A DNA stretch of 64,000 nucleotides, taken from Knoellia sp. Soil729 (GTDB lineage: Bacteria > Actinomycetota > Actinomycetes > Actinomycetales > Dermatophilaceae). The first letter of the stretch is position 1; each line of letters begins with the position of its first letter. Location of the stretch: NCBI RefSeq assembly GCF_001427985.1, contig NZ_LMSA01000002.1, positions 977,175 to 1,041,174 on the forward strand. The letters are read 5' to 3'. The position numbers were made by a program, and so were the translations under genes. Below, in pieces: positions 24,767 through 33,096 of this stretch. Under the pieces are notes generated by a model. It made no database searches. It saw nothing but the letters and a program-made list of their open reading frames with translations, and was not told the DNA's origin.

Positions 24767-26935
24767 GTGTCCCGACGATCACTCGCCGCCCTCTTTGCCA
24801 CCCTCGCGACGATGATCGGTCTCAGCGTGACGGCGTTTCCCCCGTCGGCACAGGCGGCCTCGACGGACCCGTTCGGCGCGACGGTGCTCATCGGCACCGG
24901 CGGCATCACGTGGACCGACGTCTCCAAGGAGGCGACCCCCAACCTCTGGATGCTCCTGCGTGACGGCTCCAGCGCCGCGATGTCGATCCGCTCCGTCGAC
25001 ACCAACACCTGCCCGGCCGACGGCTGGCTCGGGCTCTCGGCCACGAGCCGGGCGGCCGCCCCTCGCCCCGGCACGGGCGCGGTTCAGCAGCGTCCGTGCG
25101 CCCCGCTCGAGGAGCCGACCGGTGGCATGGTCCCGCGCTGGGGCGAGTACCTCCGGGCGACGGCGGACCGCAAGTTCGACAGCGAGCTCGGGCTCCTGGG
25201 CAAGGCGGCCGCCGCCTCCGACGTCTGCATCAAGCCGGTCGGACCGGGCGCCGCCATCGCCGCCGCCATGCCGGACGGCACGGTCGACCGCTACTCCTCC
25301 TACGACGAGGCCAACCTTCTCGTCGACATGAACACCTGCCCGCTCACCATCGTCGACGTCGGCAGCGTGCGTGACCCGGACGACGTCGCCGAGGGCGAGG
25401 AAGCGCCCGACGCCAGTCGCGCCGAGCAGGTCAAGGCCGTCGACGAGCGCATCGGCGAGGTCATCACCGCGGCGCCCGGCGGTGCCGACTTCATCGTGGC
25501 GAGCCTGTCCGACGCCGGCATGACCGAGCGGCTGCGCCTCGCCGTCGCCCGCGGGCCGCACTACGGCCCCGGCGTGCTCAACTCGCAGTCGACCCGCCAA
25601 CCCGGCCTCGTCCAGGCCCAGGACCTTCCCGTCACGCTCATGTCGATCACCGGGGTCAAGGCCCCCAGCGGCCTGGGCGGTACGACGCTGACCAGCGACC
25701 CGGCGCCCGACAACTCCGAGAAGCGCGCCAGCGACCGCCTCCAGAACCTCGTCGACTACGACCTCGCCAGTCACGAGGTGCACAGCCTCGTCCCGCCGTT
25801 CTTCAACACCTTCGCGTACGGGCAGCTGGTCATCTATCTCTTCGTGCTCCTCGTCTGGAAGGGCAAGATCGGTGGCCCGGACACGCGCCGTCGCGTCCTG
25901 CGCATCGTGCGCATCATCGCGGTCGCCGCCGCCTCCGTCCCGGCCTCAACCTTCCTTGCGAACCTGCTGCCGTGGTGGCGCTTCTCGGTCCCGATGGTCT
26001 CGATCGTCGCTGCCGTCGGGCTCTTCGTCGCGCTCATCGCGTATGCCGCCCTGCGGGGTCCGTGGGGACGCACCGCCCTCGGGCCGCTCGCCTTCGTCTC
26101 GGCGGTGACGGTGGCCGTCCTCGCCGGGGACATCCTCACCGGCTCACGCCTGCAGCAGTCCTCGCTCATGGGGCTGCAGCCGGTGGTCGCCGGTCGTTTC
26201 TACGGGATGGGCAACGTGACGTTCGCGCTCTTCGCGACGTCGTCCCTCCTGCTCGCCACCGCGATCTCCAGCCATCTCGTCAAGCAGGGCCGCCCGCGCG
26301 TGGCGGCGATGTTCGTCGTGGCCATCGGCGTGGCCACGGTCGTCATCGACGGCGCTCCCTTCTGGGGTGCCGACGGTGGTGGGCCGCCCGCCTACATCCC
26401 CGGTGTCGCCTACCTCATCCTGTCGATCCTCGGGCTGCGCATGACGTGGCAGCGGGTCGCCCTCATCGGCCTCGGCTCGGTGGCCCTGTTCTTCGCCGTC
26501 GCGTTCCTCGACTGGCTGCGCGCTCCTGACGACCGCAGCCACCTCGGCCGCTTCATCCAGGCGATTCTCGACGGCAACGCCCTCGACATCGTCGTGCGCA
26601 AGGGCGAGCAGAACCTCAACATCCTCCTCGGCAACGCCCCCCTGACGCTGCTCGTGCCGGCCGCGCTGCTCTTCGTCATCTATGTCCTGGCCCGGCCCAC
26701 CTCGTGGGGCTCACGCGGCCTGGGCAAGGCGGCCGAGAAGGCTCCCACCCTGCGTGCCGGGCTCATCGCCGTCGTCATCACCCTGACCATCGGCTTCCTC
26801 ATCAACGACTCGGGCACGGCCATCCCCGCCGTCGGTGCCACGGTGGCCGTGCCGCTCATCGTCAGCGTCGTGGTGAGGAACCTCGAGGACGACCTGCGCT
26901 CGGGGGCCGGGACCCGCCGCGCCCGGCGCTCCTGA
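24767..26935 (+). CDS. Exported domain plus multispanning membrane protein of unknown function
   Basis: This is a 722-residue protein with a signal peptide (SLAALFATLATMIGLSVTAF, cleavage near AQAAST). A large outside domain (about 30-340) follows, then roughly nine to ten helices to the C-terminus. The outside domain begins ATVLIGTGGITWTDVSKEAT and TPNLWMLLRDGSSAAMSIR, which recalls the metal-binding start of alkaline-phosphatase-superfamily domains; this is a weak resemblance. I do not recognise a named family with certainty. Glycosyltransferase genes flank it on both sides, so a role in envelope glycan or lipid modification is inferred. The GTG at 24767 is chosen from the signal peptide. 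The 3' end overlaps the convergent gene by 74 bp. Confidence 0.7.
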   Translation: MSRRSLAALFATLATMIGLSVTAFPPSAQAASTDPFGATVLIGTGGITWTDVSKEATPNLWMLLRDGSSAAMSIRSVDTNTCPADGWLGLSATSRAAAPRPGTGAVQQRPCAPLEEPTGGMVPRWGEYLRATADRKFDSELGLLGKAAAASDVCIKPVGPGAAIAAAMPDGTVDRYSSYDEANLLVDMNTCPLTIVDVGSVRDPDDVAEGEEAPDASRAEQVKAVDERIGEVITAAPGGADFIVASLSDAGMTERLRLAVARGPHYGPGVLNSQSTRQPGLVQAQDLPVTLMSITGVKAPSGLGGTTLTSDPAPDNSEKRASDRLQNLVDYDLASHEVHSLVPPFFNTFAYGQLVIYLFVLLVWKGKIGGPDTRRRVLRIVRIIAVAAASVPASTFLANLLPWWRFSVPMVSIVAAVGLFVALIAYAALRGPWGRTALGPLAFVSAVTVAVLAGDILTGSRLQQSSLMGLQPVVAGRFYGMGNVTFALFATSSLLLATAISSHLVKQGRPRVAAMFVVAIGVATVVIDGAPFWGADGGGPPAYIPGVAYLILSILGLRMTWQRVALIGLGSVALFFAVAFLDWLRAPDDRSHLGRFIQAILDGNALDIVVRKGEQNLNILLGNAPLTLLVPAALLFVIYVLARPTSWGSRGLGKAAEKAPTLRAGLIAVVITLTIGFLINDSGTAIPAVGATVAVPLIVSVVVRNLEDDLRSGAGTRRARRS

Positions 26936-28415
26936 CGCTCCTGGCGCACAGCCAGACCCACACCGCGAGCAGCAGCCCGGGTGCGACCTTGGTCCGCACC
27001 GCCATCGTGACGTCCTGCACGCCCTCGGTCATGCCGAGCACCCGACCGGGGGTGTAGGCCATGGCCATGACCCACAGCCGGGCGAGCAGGACGAGGTCGA
27101 CCGCTGCGGTGCTCACGGCGGGCAGCCCAGCCCAGACGACGACGTCGTACCAGGGCAGCGAGTAGGGCGCAGCCAGCGAGTAGCCACCCGCGAGCACGAC
27201 GACCCAGGTGAGCGCCCGACCCCCCAGCCCCGTCGTTGCGTCTGCGGATGTGGCGGTTCTGGCGACCACATCCGCAGACGCAAGGAAGCCAGAGGTGCGG
27301 ACGAGGCGCCACAGGCACCACGCGAAGGCGATGGCGGCTCCCGCCGCGAGCACCGAGATGAGGTCGCGCACGCCCGGGCCACCGCCGGTGACCTCGAGGA
27401 ACCACCGCCACGGGGAGGCGAGCGACACCGCCCGCGCCGACCGCCCGATCTGGTCGTAGACGTGGTCCCCCGCCCACAGCTGCAGGCCTGCCACCACGAC
27501 GACGACCGCCCCCAGGAGCGCGCCGCTGCGGGCGACCCGGCGACCCCGGAAGGCGAGCAGCAGGGCGAGGACCACGACGGCATACGTGAACTTCGACGAG
27601 ATGGCCAGGGCCGCACAGGTGCCGGCAAGCGCTGCACCGCCGAGCCCGGCATACCGGTGGGCCGCCCAGATCGCACCCACCACGAGGGCGGTCGAGAGGA
27701 GGTCGACGTGGGCACCGAGGACGCCGACCGAGAAGACGACGGGGTTGGCCGTCCACACGACGTCGATGCGGGCCTCACGGCCCGGCAGCATGCGGCGCAG
27801 GCACCAGCGGACGGCGAGCCAGGACACGACGACGACGAGCTGCCACAGCCAGACGGTCTGGCGCAGGTTGTCGCCGCCGCCGTGCGAGGTGAGCCCCTGC
27901 ACGATCGTGGCGAACGGGCCGTAGACGCTGGGCTCCTCGGTCCACGGCGCCTCGACGCGCGACACGACCGGGTCCAGGCCGCCATGGAACGTGTTCGGGG
28001 ACTGGGTCCACGGGTTGGCGCCCAGGGCGAGGATGCGCCCGTAGGCCGCGTAGCTCACGTGGTCGCCGGACCCGAACGGTGCCGTGAGGGCGGCCGCGAC
28101 GGCGAGGACGGCCACCAGCGGCGGCGGGAGCTCGCGGGCACCGCGGCCGACGATCCCGAGCACCACTGCGGCTGCGCCGAGCGTGTATGCCGTCCACAGG
28201 GCTGCCGTGACGGCCGCCGGTCCCAGCGGAAAGGGCAGGACGGTGCCCGGCGCCCAGCCACGGGGGCCGAGGTCGGGCGCCGCCGCGTTGGGAAGCGTCA
28301 GCCCGACGAGCAGGAGCAGCGTGAAGGAGGCGAGGAGCAGGCCGGGGCGGGCCCACTGGCGGGCGCCCCCGACGGGCACCGCGGCCTCAGGAGCGTTCTG
28401 CGACACCGGGTGCAC
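26862..28415 (-). CDS. GT-C polyprenol-phosphomannose-dependent mannosyltransferase-like (MptA/MptB type)
   Basis: This is a 517-residue membrane protein with about 12 helices. The first large loop carries SYAAYGRILALGANPW and SVYGPFATIVQGLT, as in actinobacterial alpha-1,6-mannosyltransferases MptA/MptB. It should extend a cell-envelope mannan or lipomannan with polyprenyl-phosphate mannose. Residues encoded at 27236-27283 (LASADVVARTATSADAT) come from a perfect inverted repeat inserted in frame between helices. The GTG start lies inside the preceding GT2 gene (29-bp overlap). The tail is basic and low complexity and overlaps the convergent gene. Confidence 0.78.
   Translation of the reverse strand: MHPVSQNAPEAAVPVGGARQWARPGLLLASFTLLLLVGLTLPNAAAPDLGPRGWAPGTVLPFPLGPAAVTAALWTAYTLGAAAVVLGIVGRGARELPPPLVAVLAVAAALTAPFGSGDHVSYAAYGRILALGANPWTQSPNTFHGGLDPVVSRVEAPWTEEPSVYGPFATIVQGLTSHGGGDNLRQTVWLWQLVVVVSWLAVRWCLRRMLPGREARIDVVWTANPVVFSVGVLGAHVDLLSTALVVGAIWAAHRYAGLGGAALAGTCAALAISSKFTYAVVVLALLLAFRGRRVARSGALLGAVVVVVAGLQLWAGDHVYDQIGRSARAVSLASPWRWFLEVTGGGPGVRDLISVLAAGAAIAFAWCLWRLVRTSGFLASADVVARTATSADATTGLGGRALTWVVVLAGGYSLAAPYSLPWYDVVVWAGLPAVSTAAVDLVLLARLWVMAMAYTPGRVLGMTEGVQDVTMAVRTKVAPGLLLAVWVWLCARSVRSAGRGGSRPPSAGRPRGSSPRR
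27236..27283. repeat. Perfect 18-bp inverted repeat inside a coding region
   Basis: The arms TTGCGTCTGCGGATGTGG (27236-27253) and CCACATCCGCAGACGCAA (27266-27283) are exact reverse complements, separated by 12 nt. The stretch is less G+C-rich than its surroundings and uses codons rare here (TCT, AGA, ACA, TCC). It keeps the reading frame of the mannosyltransferase, as an inserted palindromic element would. Confidence 0.9.
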
Positions 28416-29160
28416 GATCGGAGATGGCCTTGCGCACCCGACGGTTGCTCAGGGCCCGGGCGACGTCGCGGTACTGCTTGGCACGGTGGACCTGTCCGCG
28501 CCAGTCCCTGCCCGAGACCCGGTGCTGCAGCTCGCACGGGACCTCCTCGACGCGCAGGCCGGCGGCGAGGACGTCGATGGTCAGCCCCACCTCGACGCCC
28601 CAGCCGGGGGCCAGGGGGCTGGCGGCGACGAACGCCTCGGGGGTGAGGCAGCGCATGCCGGACAGTGGCTGCTTCGCGGTCCAGCCGGTGAGCCGGGCGA
28701 TGCCGTTGCGCGCGAGCCGGACGACGAAGCCGTGGCCTCCGCCGGAGGTGGCCTGTGGCGGCAGGGTGGCGATCGTCATGTCGGCGCGGCCCTCGAGGAC
28801 GGGCGGCAGCAGGACGTGCAGGTTGCCGGCCGACTCCTCCAGGTCTCCGTCGACGAAGAGCAGGTGGCGGGGCGAGTGGTCGTCGATGGCGTTGACGCTC
28901 TCGAGCTCGCGCAGCCGGCGCACCCCGGTCTCCAGGGCCGCGGCCTTGCCGAAGTTGGAGGCGTGGACGATGACGGTGGCGCCGGCCGCGGCGGCGACGG
29001 CAGCGGTGTCGTCGGAGCTCCCGTCATCGACGACGACGACCCGGTCGACACCCTCGAGACCCAGGACCGCCCGCACGGTGGCGGCGATGCGGTCGGCCTC
29101 GTCCTTGCACGGGACGATCGCCGCGACCGTCCGCACGTGCGGGCTCGGGCCGGCCTCCAT
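28387..29160 (-). CDS. Glycosyltransferase family 2
   Basis: This 257-residue GT-A enzyme has VAAIVPCKDEADRIAATVRAVL, the nucleotide-sugar site VVVVDDGSSDDTAAVA, and a DxD-like LFVDGDLEES that binds the metal. GWGVEVGLTIDVLAAGLRVEEV follows. It resembles polyprenyl-phosphate or glycerate glycosyltransferases such as GpgS. No C-terminal membrane helices are present. It lies between a DUF5926 gene (1-bp TGATG overlap) and a GT-C gene that may use its polyprenyl-phosphate sugar; that link is inferred. Confidence 0.82.
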   Translation of the reverse strand: MEAGPSPHVRTVAAIVPCKDEADRIAATVRAVLGLEGVDRVVVVDDGSSDDTAAVAAAAGATVIVHASNFGKAAALETGVRRLRELESVNAIDDHSPRHLLFVDGDLEESAGNLHVLLPPVLEGRADMTIATLPPQATSGGGHGFVVRLARNGIARLTGWTAKQPLSGMRCLTPEAFVAASPLAPGWGVEVGLTIDVLAAGLRVEEVPCELQHRVSGRDWRGQVHRAKQYRDVARALSNRRVRKAISDRAPGVAERS

Positions 29161-30056
29161 CAGCGCAGGGTGACCTGGCGGCTGAGCAGACCCGAGCGGG
29201 CGCGACGCTCCTCGGGGCTGAGGGGCTCGGGAGCGGCGAGCGCGGCGGCATAGCGTTCGCCGAAGGCCTTGAGCCCGTCCTCGTGCTCGGACGCCTCGCT
29301 GTCGGCGGGCACCTCGAGCACCGGCACGAGCAGGCCGCACGCGCGGAAGGCACCGAGGAGGCGGGTGCCCTCGCCGATGCCGGACTCGCCGGCCGCGTGG
29401 AGGCGGGACAGGGCGTCGGTGGCAGTGTCCTCGTCGTCGGGCAGGACGACCCGGATGTAGGTGCGCTCGCCGATGCGCACCCAGTAGGCGGACTGGAGTG
29501 CGGCCATGCGCGTGGTGGGGACGACCGACTCGTTGGCCCGCTCGAGGGACTCACGGCCCTCGTCGTCGAGCTCGGCACCGTCGACCCAGAACTCGAAGCC
29601 CTCGTGGACCTGGACCTCGAACGGTGCGTCCAGGTCGAGCAGGTCCTGCAGCCGGGGGGTGTCGGCGGTCGCGGCGGGCACGTGCTGGACGGCACTGCCC
29701 ACCTCGGCGGCGGCGCCGGCAAGGATCTGGGCGGCGAGGTCGCGGCTGGGGTCACCCGTGGAGGAGCCGGCCTGGGTGCCGACGAGGACCGTGCCGTCGG
29801 CGCGGTGCAGGGCCGGCCACGCGAGCGGCAGGACCGTGGCGATGGTCGCCTGCTCGACGCCGTCGGGGGCCTGGCCGTCGGCGAAGCTCACGACGGCCGT
29901 GGCCGCGGGGAGGATCTCGCGGATCGCCACCCACTCGGTCTCCTGCGGCAGCCCCTCGAAGGGACGGTTCACGTAGGGGACGGCCGCGCTGCGTTGCCGC
30001 TTGGCGGGTGCGCCCGAGTCGTCGGTGGTCCTGCGTCGTCGTGAAGCCTTGCCCAT
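29160..30056 (-). CDS. DUF5926-family protein
   Basis: This is a 298-residue cytoplasmic protein starting MGKASRRRRTT with a basic tail, then PYVNRPFEGLPQETEWVAIR and EILPAATAVVSF, typical of DUF5926. That family is widespread in actinobacteria and has no known function. The C-terminal part resembles SecC-like preprotein-related annotations in some databases, but no metal motif is visible. It is linked by TGATG to the GT2 gene and lies 47 bp after the HATPase gene. Confidence 0.8.
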   Translation of the reverse strand: MGKASRRRRTTDDSGAPAKRQRSAAVPYVNRPFEGLPQETEWVAIREILPAATAVVSFADGQAPDGVEQATIATVLPLAWPALHRADGTVLVGTQAGSSTGDPSRDLAAQILAGAAAEVGSAVQHVPAATADTPRLQDLLDLDAPFEVQVHEGFEFWVDGAELDDEGRESLERANESVVPTTRMAALQSAYWVRIGERTYIRVVLPDDEDTATDALSRLHAAGESGIGEGTRLLGAFRACGLLVPVLEVPADSEASEHEDGLKAFGERYAAALAAPEPLSPEERRARSGLLSRQVTLR

Positions 30057-30103
30057 GGGCGTCAGCGTAGTGGTGCGCCGGCGCCTGTCCGTCGAGGGTT
30101 GGC

Positions 30104-30646
30104 TCAGGTGGCGCGGCGGCGGCTCGGGCCACCCATGGCGGCCCATACCGTCTGGCCACCCTTGTCCTCGCTGACGCCCCACTCGTGGGCGAGCGAGCGG
30201 ATGATGCGCAGGCCACGTCCACTGGAGACCCAGACCGCCGCCGGCGCGGGCACCGGCACGCTGTCGCCGCCACCGTCGGTGACCTCGACCTCGACGACCT
30301 CGCCGCGCACCTTCCAGCGCACGCGCAGGCAGCCGTCCGCGAGCGGGCGGGCGTGGCGGATGGCGTTCGTCATGAGCTCGGAGACGACGATCTCGGACTC
30401 GTCGATCGTCTGCTCGGCGAGCTCGCGGGCGCGCAGGTCCGCCACCACGGCCTTGCGCACTCGGCTGATGGTCGACGGGCCCCACGGGGCGCGGATCGTG
30501 CGGACCTGCCCCTGGCCGATGGGGCCACCGAACTCGTCGAGCTGCGCCTGGGCCTTGGCCTTTGCGCCGCTCTTGGGCGCGGCCTTGGACGCCCCTGCGA
30601 CAGCGGCTCCAGGCGTGGCTGCTGGGTCGGTCTGTGTTGAAGTCAC
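30104..30646 (-). CDS. RsbW/SpoIIAB-like ATP-binding regulatory protein (HATPase_c)
   Basis: This 180-residue protein has an unstructured Ala/Lys-rich head (1-55) and then a GHKL ATPase fold. The N-box is EIVVSELMTNAIRHARP, G1 is EVEVTDGGGDS and G2 is SSGRGLRIIRSLAHEWGV. Such actinobacterial proteins act as anti-sigma or anti-anti-sigma switch kinases. No partner STAS or sigma gene lies beside it. The GTG at 30646 gives it a start 10 bp after the GDPD gene; an ATG at 30694 inside that gene is possible. Confidence 0.82.
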   Translation of the reverse strand: MTSTQTDPAATPGAAVAGASKAAPKSGAKAKAQAQLDEFGGPIGQGQVRTIRAPWGPSTISRVRKAVVADLRARELAEQTIDESEIVVSELMTNAIRHARPLADGCLRVRWKVRGEVVEVEVTDGGGDSVPVPAPAAVWVSSGRGLRIIRSLAHEWGVSEDKGGQTVWAAMGGPSRRRAT

Positions 30647-30656
30647 GTCCCGGACT

Positions 30657-31490
30657 CTAATCCAGGAGCGCCAGGACGTCTCGAGGTCGATCACTGATGA
30701 TCACATCGACGCCGAGATCGACACAGCGTTCGACGTCCTGGGGCGAGTTGACGGTCCAGACGTAGACCTGGTGCCCGCGCCGCTGATGCGCCTGCACGAC
30801 TGCCGGCGAGCGACGCACGATCCGCATGTCGAGGCCGACCGTGCCGATGCCTGCAGGCAGGGACCCGTCCCAGCTCAGCCGGGGCGCGGACTCCGCGACG
30901 AGGTAGACGAGGGGGACCTGTGGGGCGAGCCCTCGCATGCGCTTGAGGGCCATGAGCGAGAAGGACATGACGCGCACGTGCGGCAGCTGCGCCAGGTCGC
31001 CCGTGGTGAGCCCGAACTCGCGCAGCACCGTCACGAGCTGGCGCTCGACCAGGCCCCCGTAGCGGGTGGGGTGCTTGGTCTCGATGAGCGTGATGAGCTC
31101 CTGGTGCTGGCTCGTGAGGGTGTCGAGCAGCCGCCGCAGGGTGAGGATGTGGCCACGCTCGGGGTCACTGTCGGCCTGCTCACCGTCCCCCGACCCGTCG
31201 TCGAGCTTCTTCCAGCTGGCCCAGTCGAGCTCCTCGAGCCGCGCCAGCTCCAGGGTGGAGATGACGCCCTTGCCGTTGCTCGTCCGGTCGGCCCGCCGGT
31301 CGTGGACGCAGACGAGGTGGTGGTCGGCCGTGAGGCGGACGTCGCACTCGATCCCGTCGACACCCACGTCGAACGCGGTCGTGTAGGCCGCCAGCGTGTG
31401 CTCAGCCTGCAGGGCGCTCGCCCCCCGGTGGGCCACGACGTACGGTCGCCCCTGGCTCTCGCGCTTCTCCCCGAGATATGGAACGGCCAC
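30657..31490 (-). CDS. Glycerophosphodiester phosphodiesterase
   Basis: This 277-residue protein has a TIM-barrel GDPD domain. The catalytic segment is YVVAHRGASALQAEHTLAAY, followed by the metal site GIECDVRLTADHHLVCVHD. It cleaves glycerophosphodiesters to glycerol 3-phosphate and an alcohol. There is no signal peptide, so it is cytoplasmic. It starts with GTG and is the first gene of a five-gene minus-strand unit (GDPD, HATPase, DUF5926, GT2, GT-C). Confidence 0.92.
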   Translation of the reverse strand: MAVPYLGEKRESQGRPYVVAHRGASALQAEHTLAAYTTAFDVGVDGIECDVRLTADHHLVCVHDRRADRTSNGKGVISTLELARLEELDWASWKKLDDGSGDGEQADSDPERGHILTLRRLLDTLTSQHQELITLIETKHPTRYGGLVERQLVTVLREFGLTTGDLAQLPHVRVMSFSLMALKRMRGLAPQVPLVYLVAESAPRLSWDGSLPAGIGTVGLDMRIVRRSPAVVQAHQRRGHQVYVWTVNSPQDVERCVDLGVDVIISDRPRDVLALLD

Positions 31491-31566
31491 ACCTCCATGG
31501 TGTCAGCGCGGTGCGCCGCGGAAGGCGAACGACTCACACAACCTCACGGCATACCGTTGAACCATC

Positions 31567-32046
31567 GTGAGCCTGCCGCCCTTCCAGACCCTCGTCGACG
31601 CACACTGGCGTGACGTCGCCCGGCTCGCCCATGCCCTGGCAGGACCGAACCTCGGCGACGACGTCGCGCAGCAGGCGTGGGCCCAGGCGCTCGCGGCCTA
31701 CCCGCGGGTGACGTCGGCGCGCAACCTGCGGGGCTGGCTGCTGACCATCACCCACCGGTGCGCCATGGATGCGCACAGAGCGGGCCGCCGGACGGTGGCA
31801 CACGAGGACCCGGCCGCGCTGGCGTCGGCGCCCGCCGTGCCGGGACCGGTCGCGCCCGATGACGGCCTGTGGTCCCGCGTCGACGCCCTGCCGTCACGCC
31901 AACGCGAGGCGGTGGTGCTCAAGTACGTCGCCGACCTCGACCACCGCGCCGTCGCCTGTGCGCTGGACACGACTCCCGCGATGAGCCGCCGGCTGGTCTC
32001 GGACGCCCTCGCCGCCCTGCGTGTGGATCTGGAGGATCTGCGATGA
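31567..32046 (+). CDS. ECF-type RNA polymerase sigma factor
   Basis: This 159-residue sigma factor has region 2 at about 8-75 (FQTLVDAHWRDVARLAHALA, VAQQAWAQALAAYP, NLRGWLLTITHRCAMDAHR). Region 4 is at about 105-155 (LPSRQREAVVLKYVADLDHRA, ALDTTPAMSRRLVSDALAAL). Region 2.2 is weakly conserved. No anti-sigma gene is adjacent. Its TGA overlaps the ATG of ogt, so sigma factor and DNA-alkyl repair protein are translationally coupled. It starts with GTG at 31567. Confidence 0.88.
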   Translation: MSLPPFQTLVDAHWRDVARLAHALAGPNLGDDVAQQAWAQALAAYPRVTSARNLRGWLLTITHRCAMDAHRAGRRTVAHEDPAALASAPAVPGPVAPDDGLWSRVDALPSRQREAVVLKYVADLDHRAVACALDTTPAMSRRLVSDALAALRVDLEDLR

Positions 32047-32648
32047 CCCTTTTCGACGACTTCGCGCCGGTCGTGCGACCCCCGGAGCTGCCACGGACCG
32101 ACATCTCGTATGCCGTGGAGGACACCGCGGTCGGTCGCCTCCTGCTCTCGGTGCGTCCCGATGGCCGGCTGGTCACGTGCGCCTACGTCCGCTCGGGGGA
32201 TGAGGAGGAAGCGTGGCTGCAGCGGATCTCGGACGTCGTCTCACCACGCGTGTTGCGCGCCCCGTCCCCGCTCGAGGGAGTGCGGCGCGAGCTCGACGAC
32301 TACCTCGGGGGCCGGTCGACGAGGTTCACCGTGCGGCCGGACCTGGTCCTCGCGAGCGCGTTCCAGCGCTCGGTGCTCGAGGGCCTGGTCGCGTCGGTGG
32401 GCTACGGCTCGTCCACGACCTACGGCGCGCTGGCAGCGGCAATCGAGCGACCCAAGGCGTCGCGAGCGGTGGGCACGGCCCTCGGCGCCAACCCCGTGTG
32501 CGTCGTCATCCCGTGTCACCGGGTGCTGCCGGCGGGCAGCTCGGCGGACGGCCAGGTCCGCAATGTCGGAGGGTATGCCGGTGGCCCGGCTGCCAAGGAG
32601 TACCTCCTCAGGCTCGAGTCCGGTTCCTCCGGGAGATCGTCGCGCTGA
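32043..32648 (+). CDS. ogt: Methylated-DNA-[protein]-cysteine S-methyltransferase
   Basis: This 201-residue protein removes O6-alkyl groups from guanine by suicidal transfer to its active cysteine. The hallmark PCHRV appears in VCVVIPCHRVLPAG. The helix-turn-helix and Arg finger region reads YGSSTTYGALAAAIERPKASRAVG. The N-terminal domain (1-100) is of the Ogt type and lacks Ada regulatory domains. It is co-translated with the ECF sigma factor. The 3' end overlaps the convergent tspO gene by 41 bp. Confidence 0.93.
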   Translation: MTLFDDFAPVVRPPELPRTDISYAVEDTAVGRLLLSVRPDGRLVTCAYVRSGDEEEAWLQRISDVVSPRVLRAPSPLEGVRRELDDYLGGRSTRFTVRPDLVLASAFQRSVLEGLVASVGYGSSTTYGALAAAIERPKASRAVGTALGANPVCVVIPCHRVLPAGSSADGQVRNVGGYAGGPAAKEYLLRLESGSSGRSSR

Positions 32649-33096
32649 GGACGGTGGCAAAACCGGTCCACACGGCATACGGGGCAAGGGCCCTGCCGGC
32701 TGCGGGACTGGAACGGGACACGCGGCGAGCGAGGTCCGCCGAGCTGGCGGTGAGCAGCGCGCTCTCGATGGCCGCCAGACCCGGACGGTGCGCCCGGAAG
32801 AAGAGCGCGCTCCAGCCGGCGTTGAGGGCGAGGTTGACCCCGAGCGCGGTCCACAGCCCCCGCCGCCCGCGGTCGTCACCCTCCTTCTCGAGCCGGTCGA
32901 GGGCGATGCCCGTCGTGGCGGCGATGTCGGCGTAGAGCAGCGTCCACACGATGGGGAACGCGGCCTTGGGTGGCTGCCACGAGGGCAGGTCGAGCGAGCG
33001 GTACCAGCTCGAGTCCGGCGAGGTGGCCACTGTCCCGGCGAGGGCGGTGGCCACCACGGCGGCGCCGGTCCGGGCGAGGGTGCGAGCCCGGCTCAT
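32608..33096 (-). CDS. TspO/MBR-family membrane protein
   Basis: This is a 162-residue protein with five helices. The family signature is SWYRSLDLPSWQPPKAAFP and IVWTLLYADIAATTG, then LNAGWSALFF. TspO proteins bind tetrapyrroles and cholesterol-like ligands and, in Rhodobacter, affect light- and oxygen-controlled genes. It is the last gene of a four-gene operon under a CarH-like operator and overlaps the CFA synthase gene by ATGA. The C-terminus overlaps ogt. Confidence 0.85.
   Translation of the reverse strand: MSRARTLARTGAAVVATALAGTVATSPDSSWYRSLDLPSWQPPKAAFPIVWTLLYADIAATTGIALDRLEKEGDDRGRRGLWTALGVNLALNAGWSALFFRAHRPGLAAIESALLTASSADLARRVSRSSPAAGRALAPYAVWTGFATVLSATISRRNRTRA

Noticed and set aside
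23382-28415. A mycobacterial-type arabinogalactan biosynthesis cluster
   Set aside because: GT87 and MptB-like genes alone do not show it; no Emb, Aft, DprE or UbiA-type gene is present, so only mannan-type transfer is suggested.
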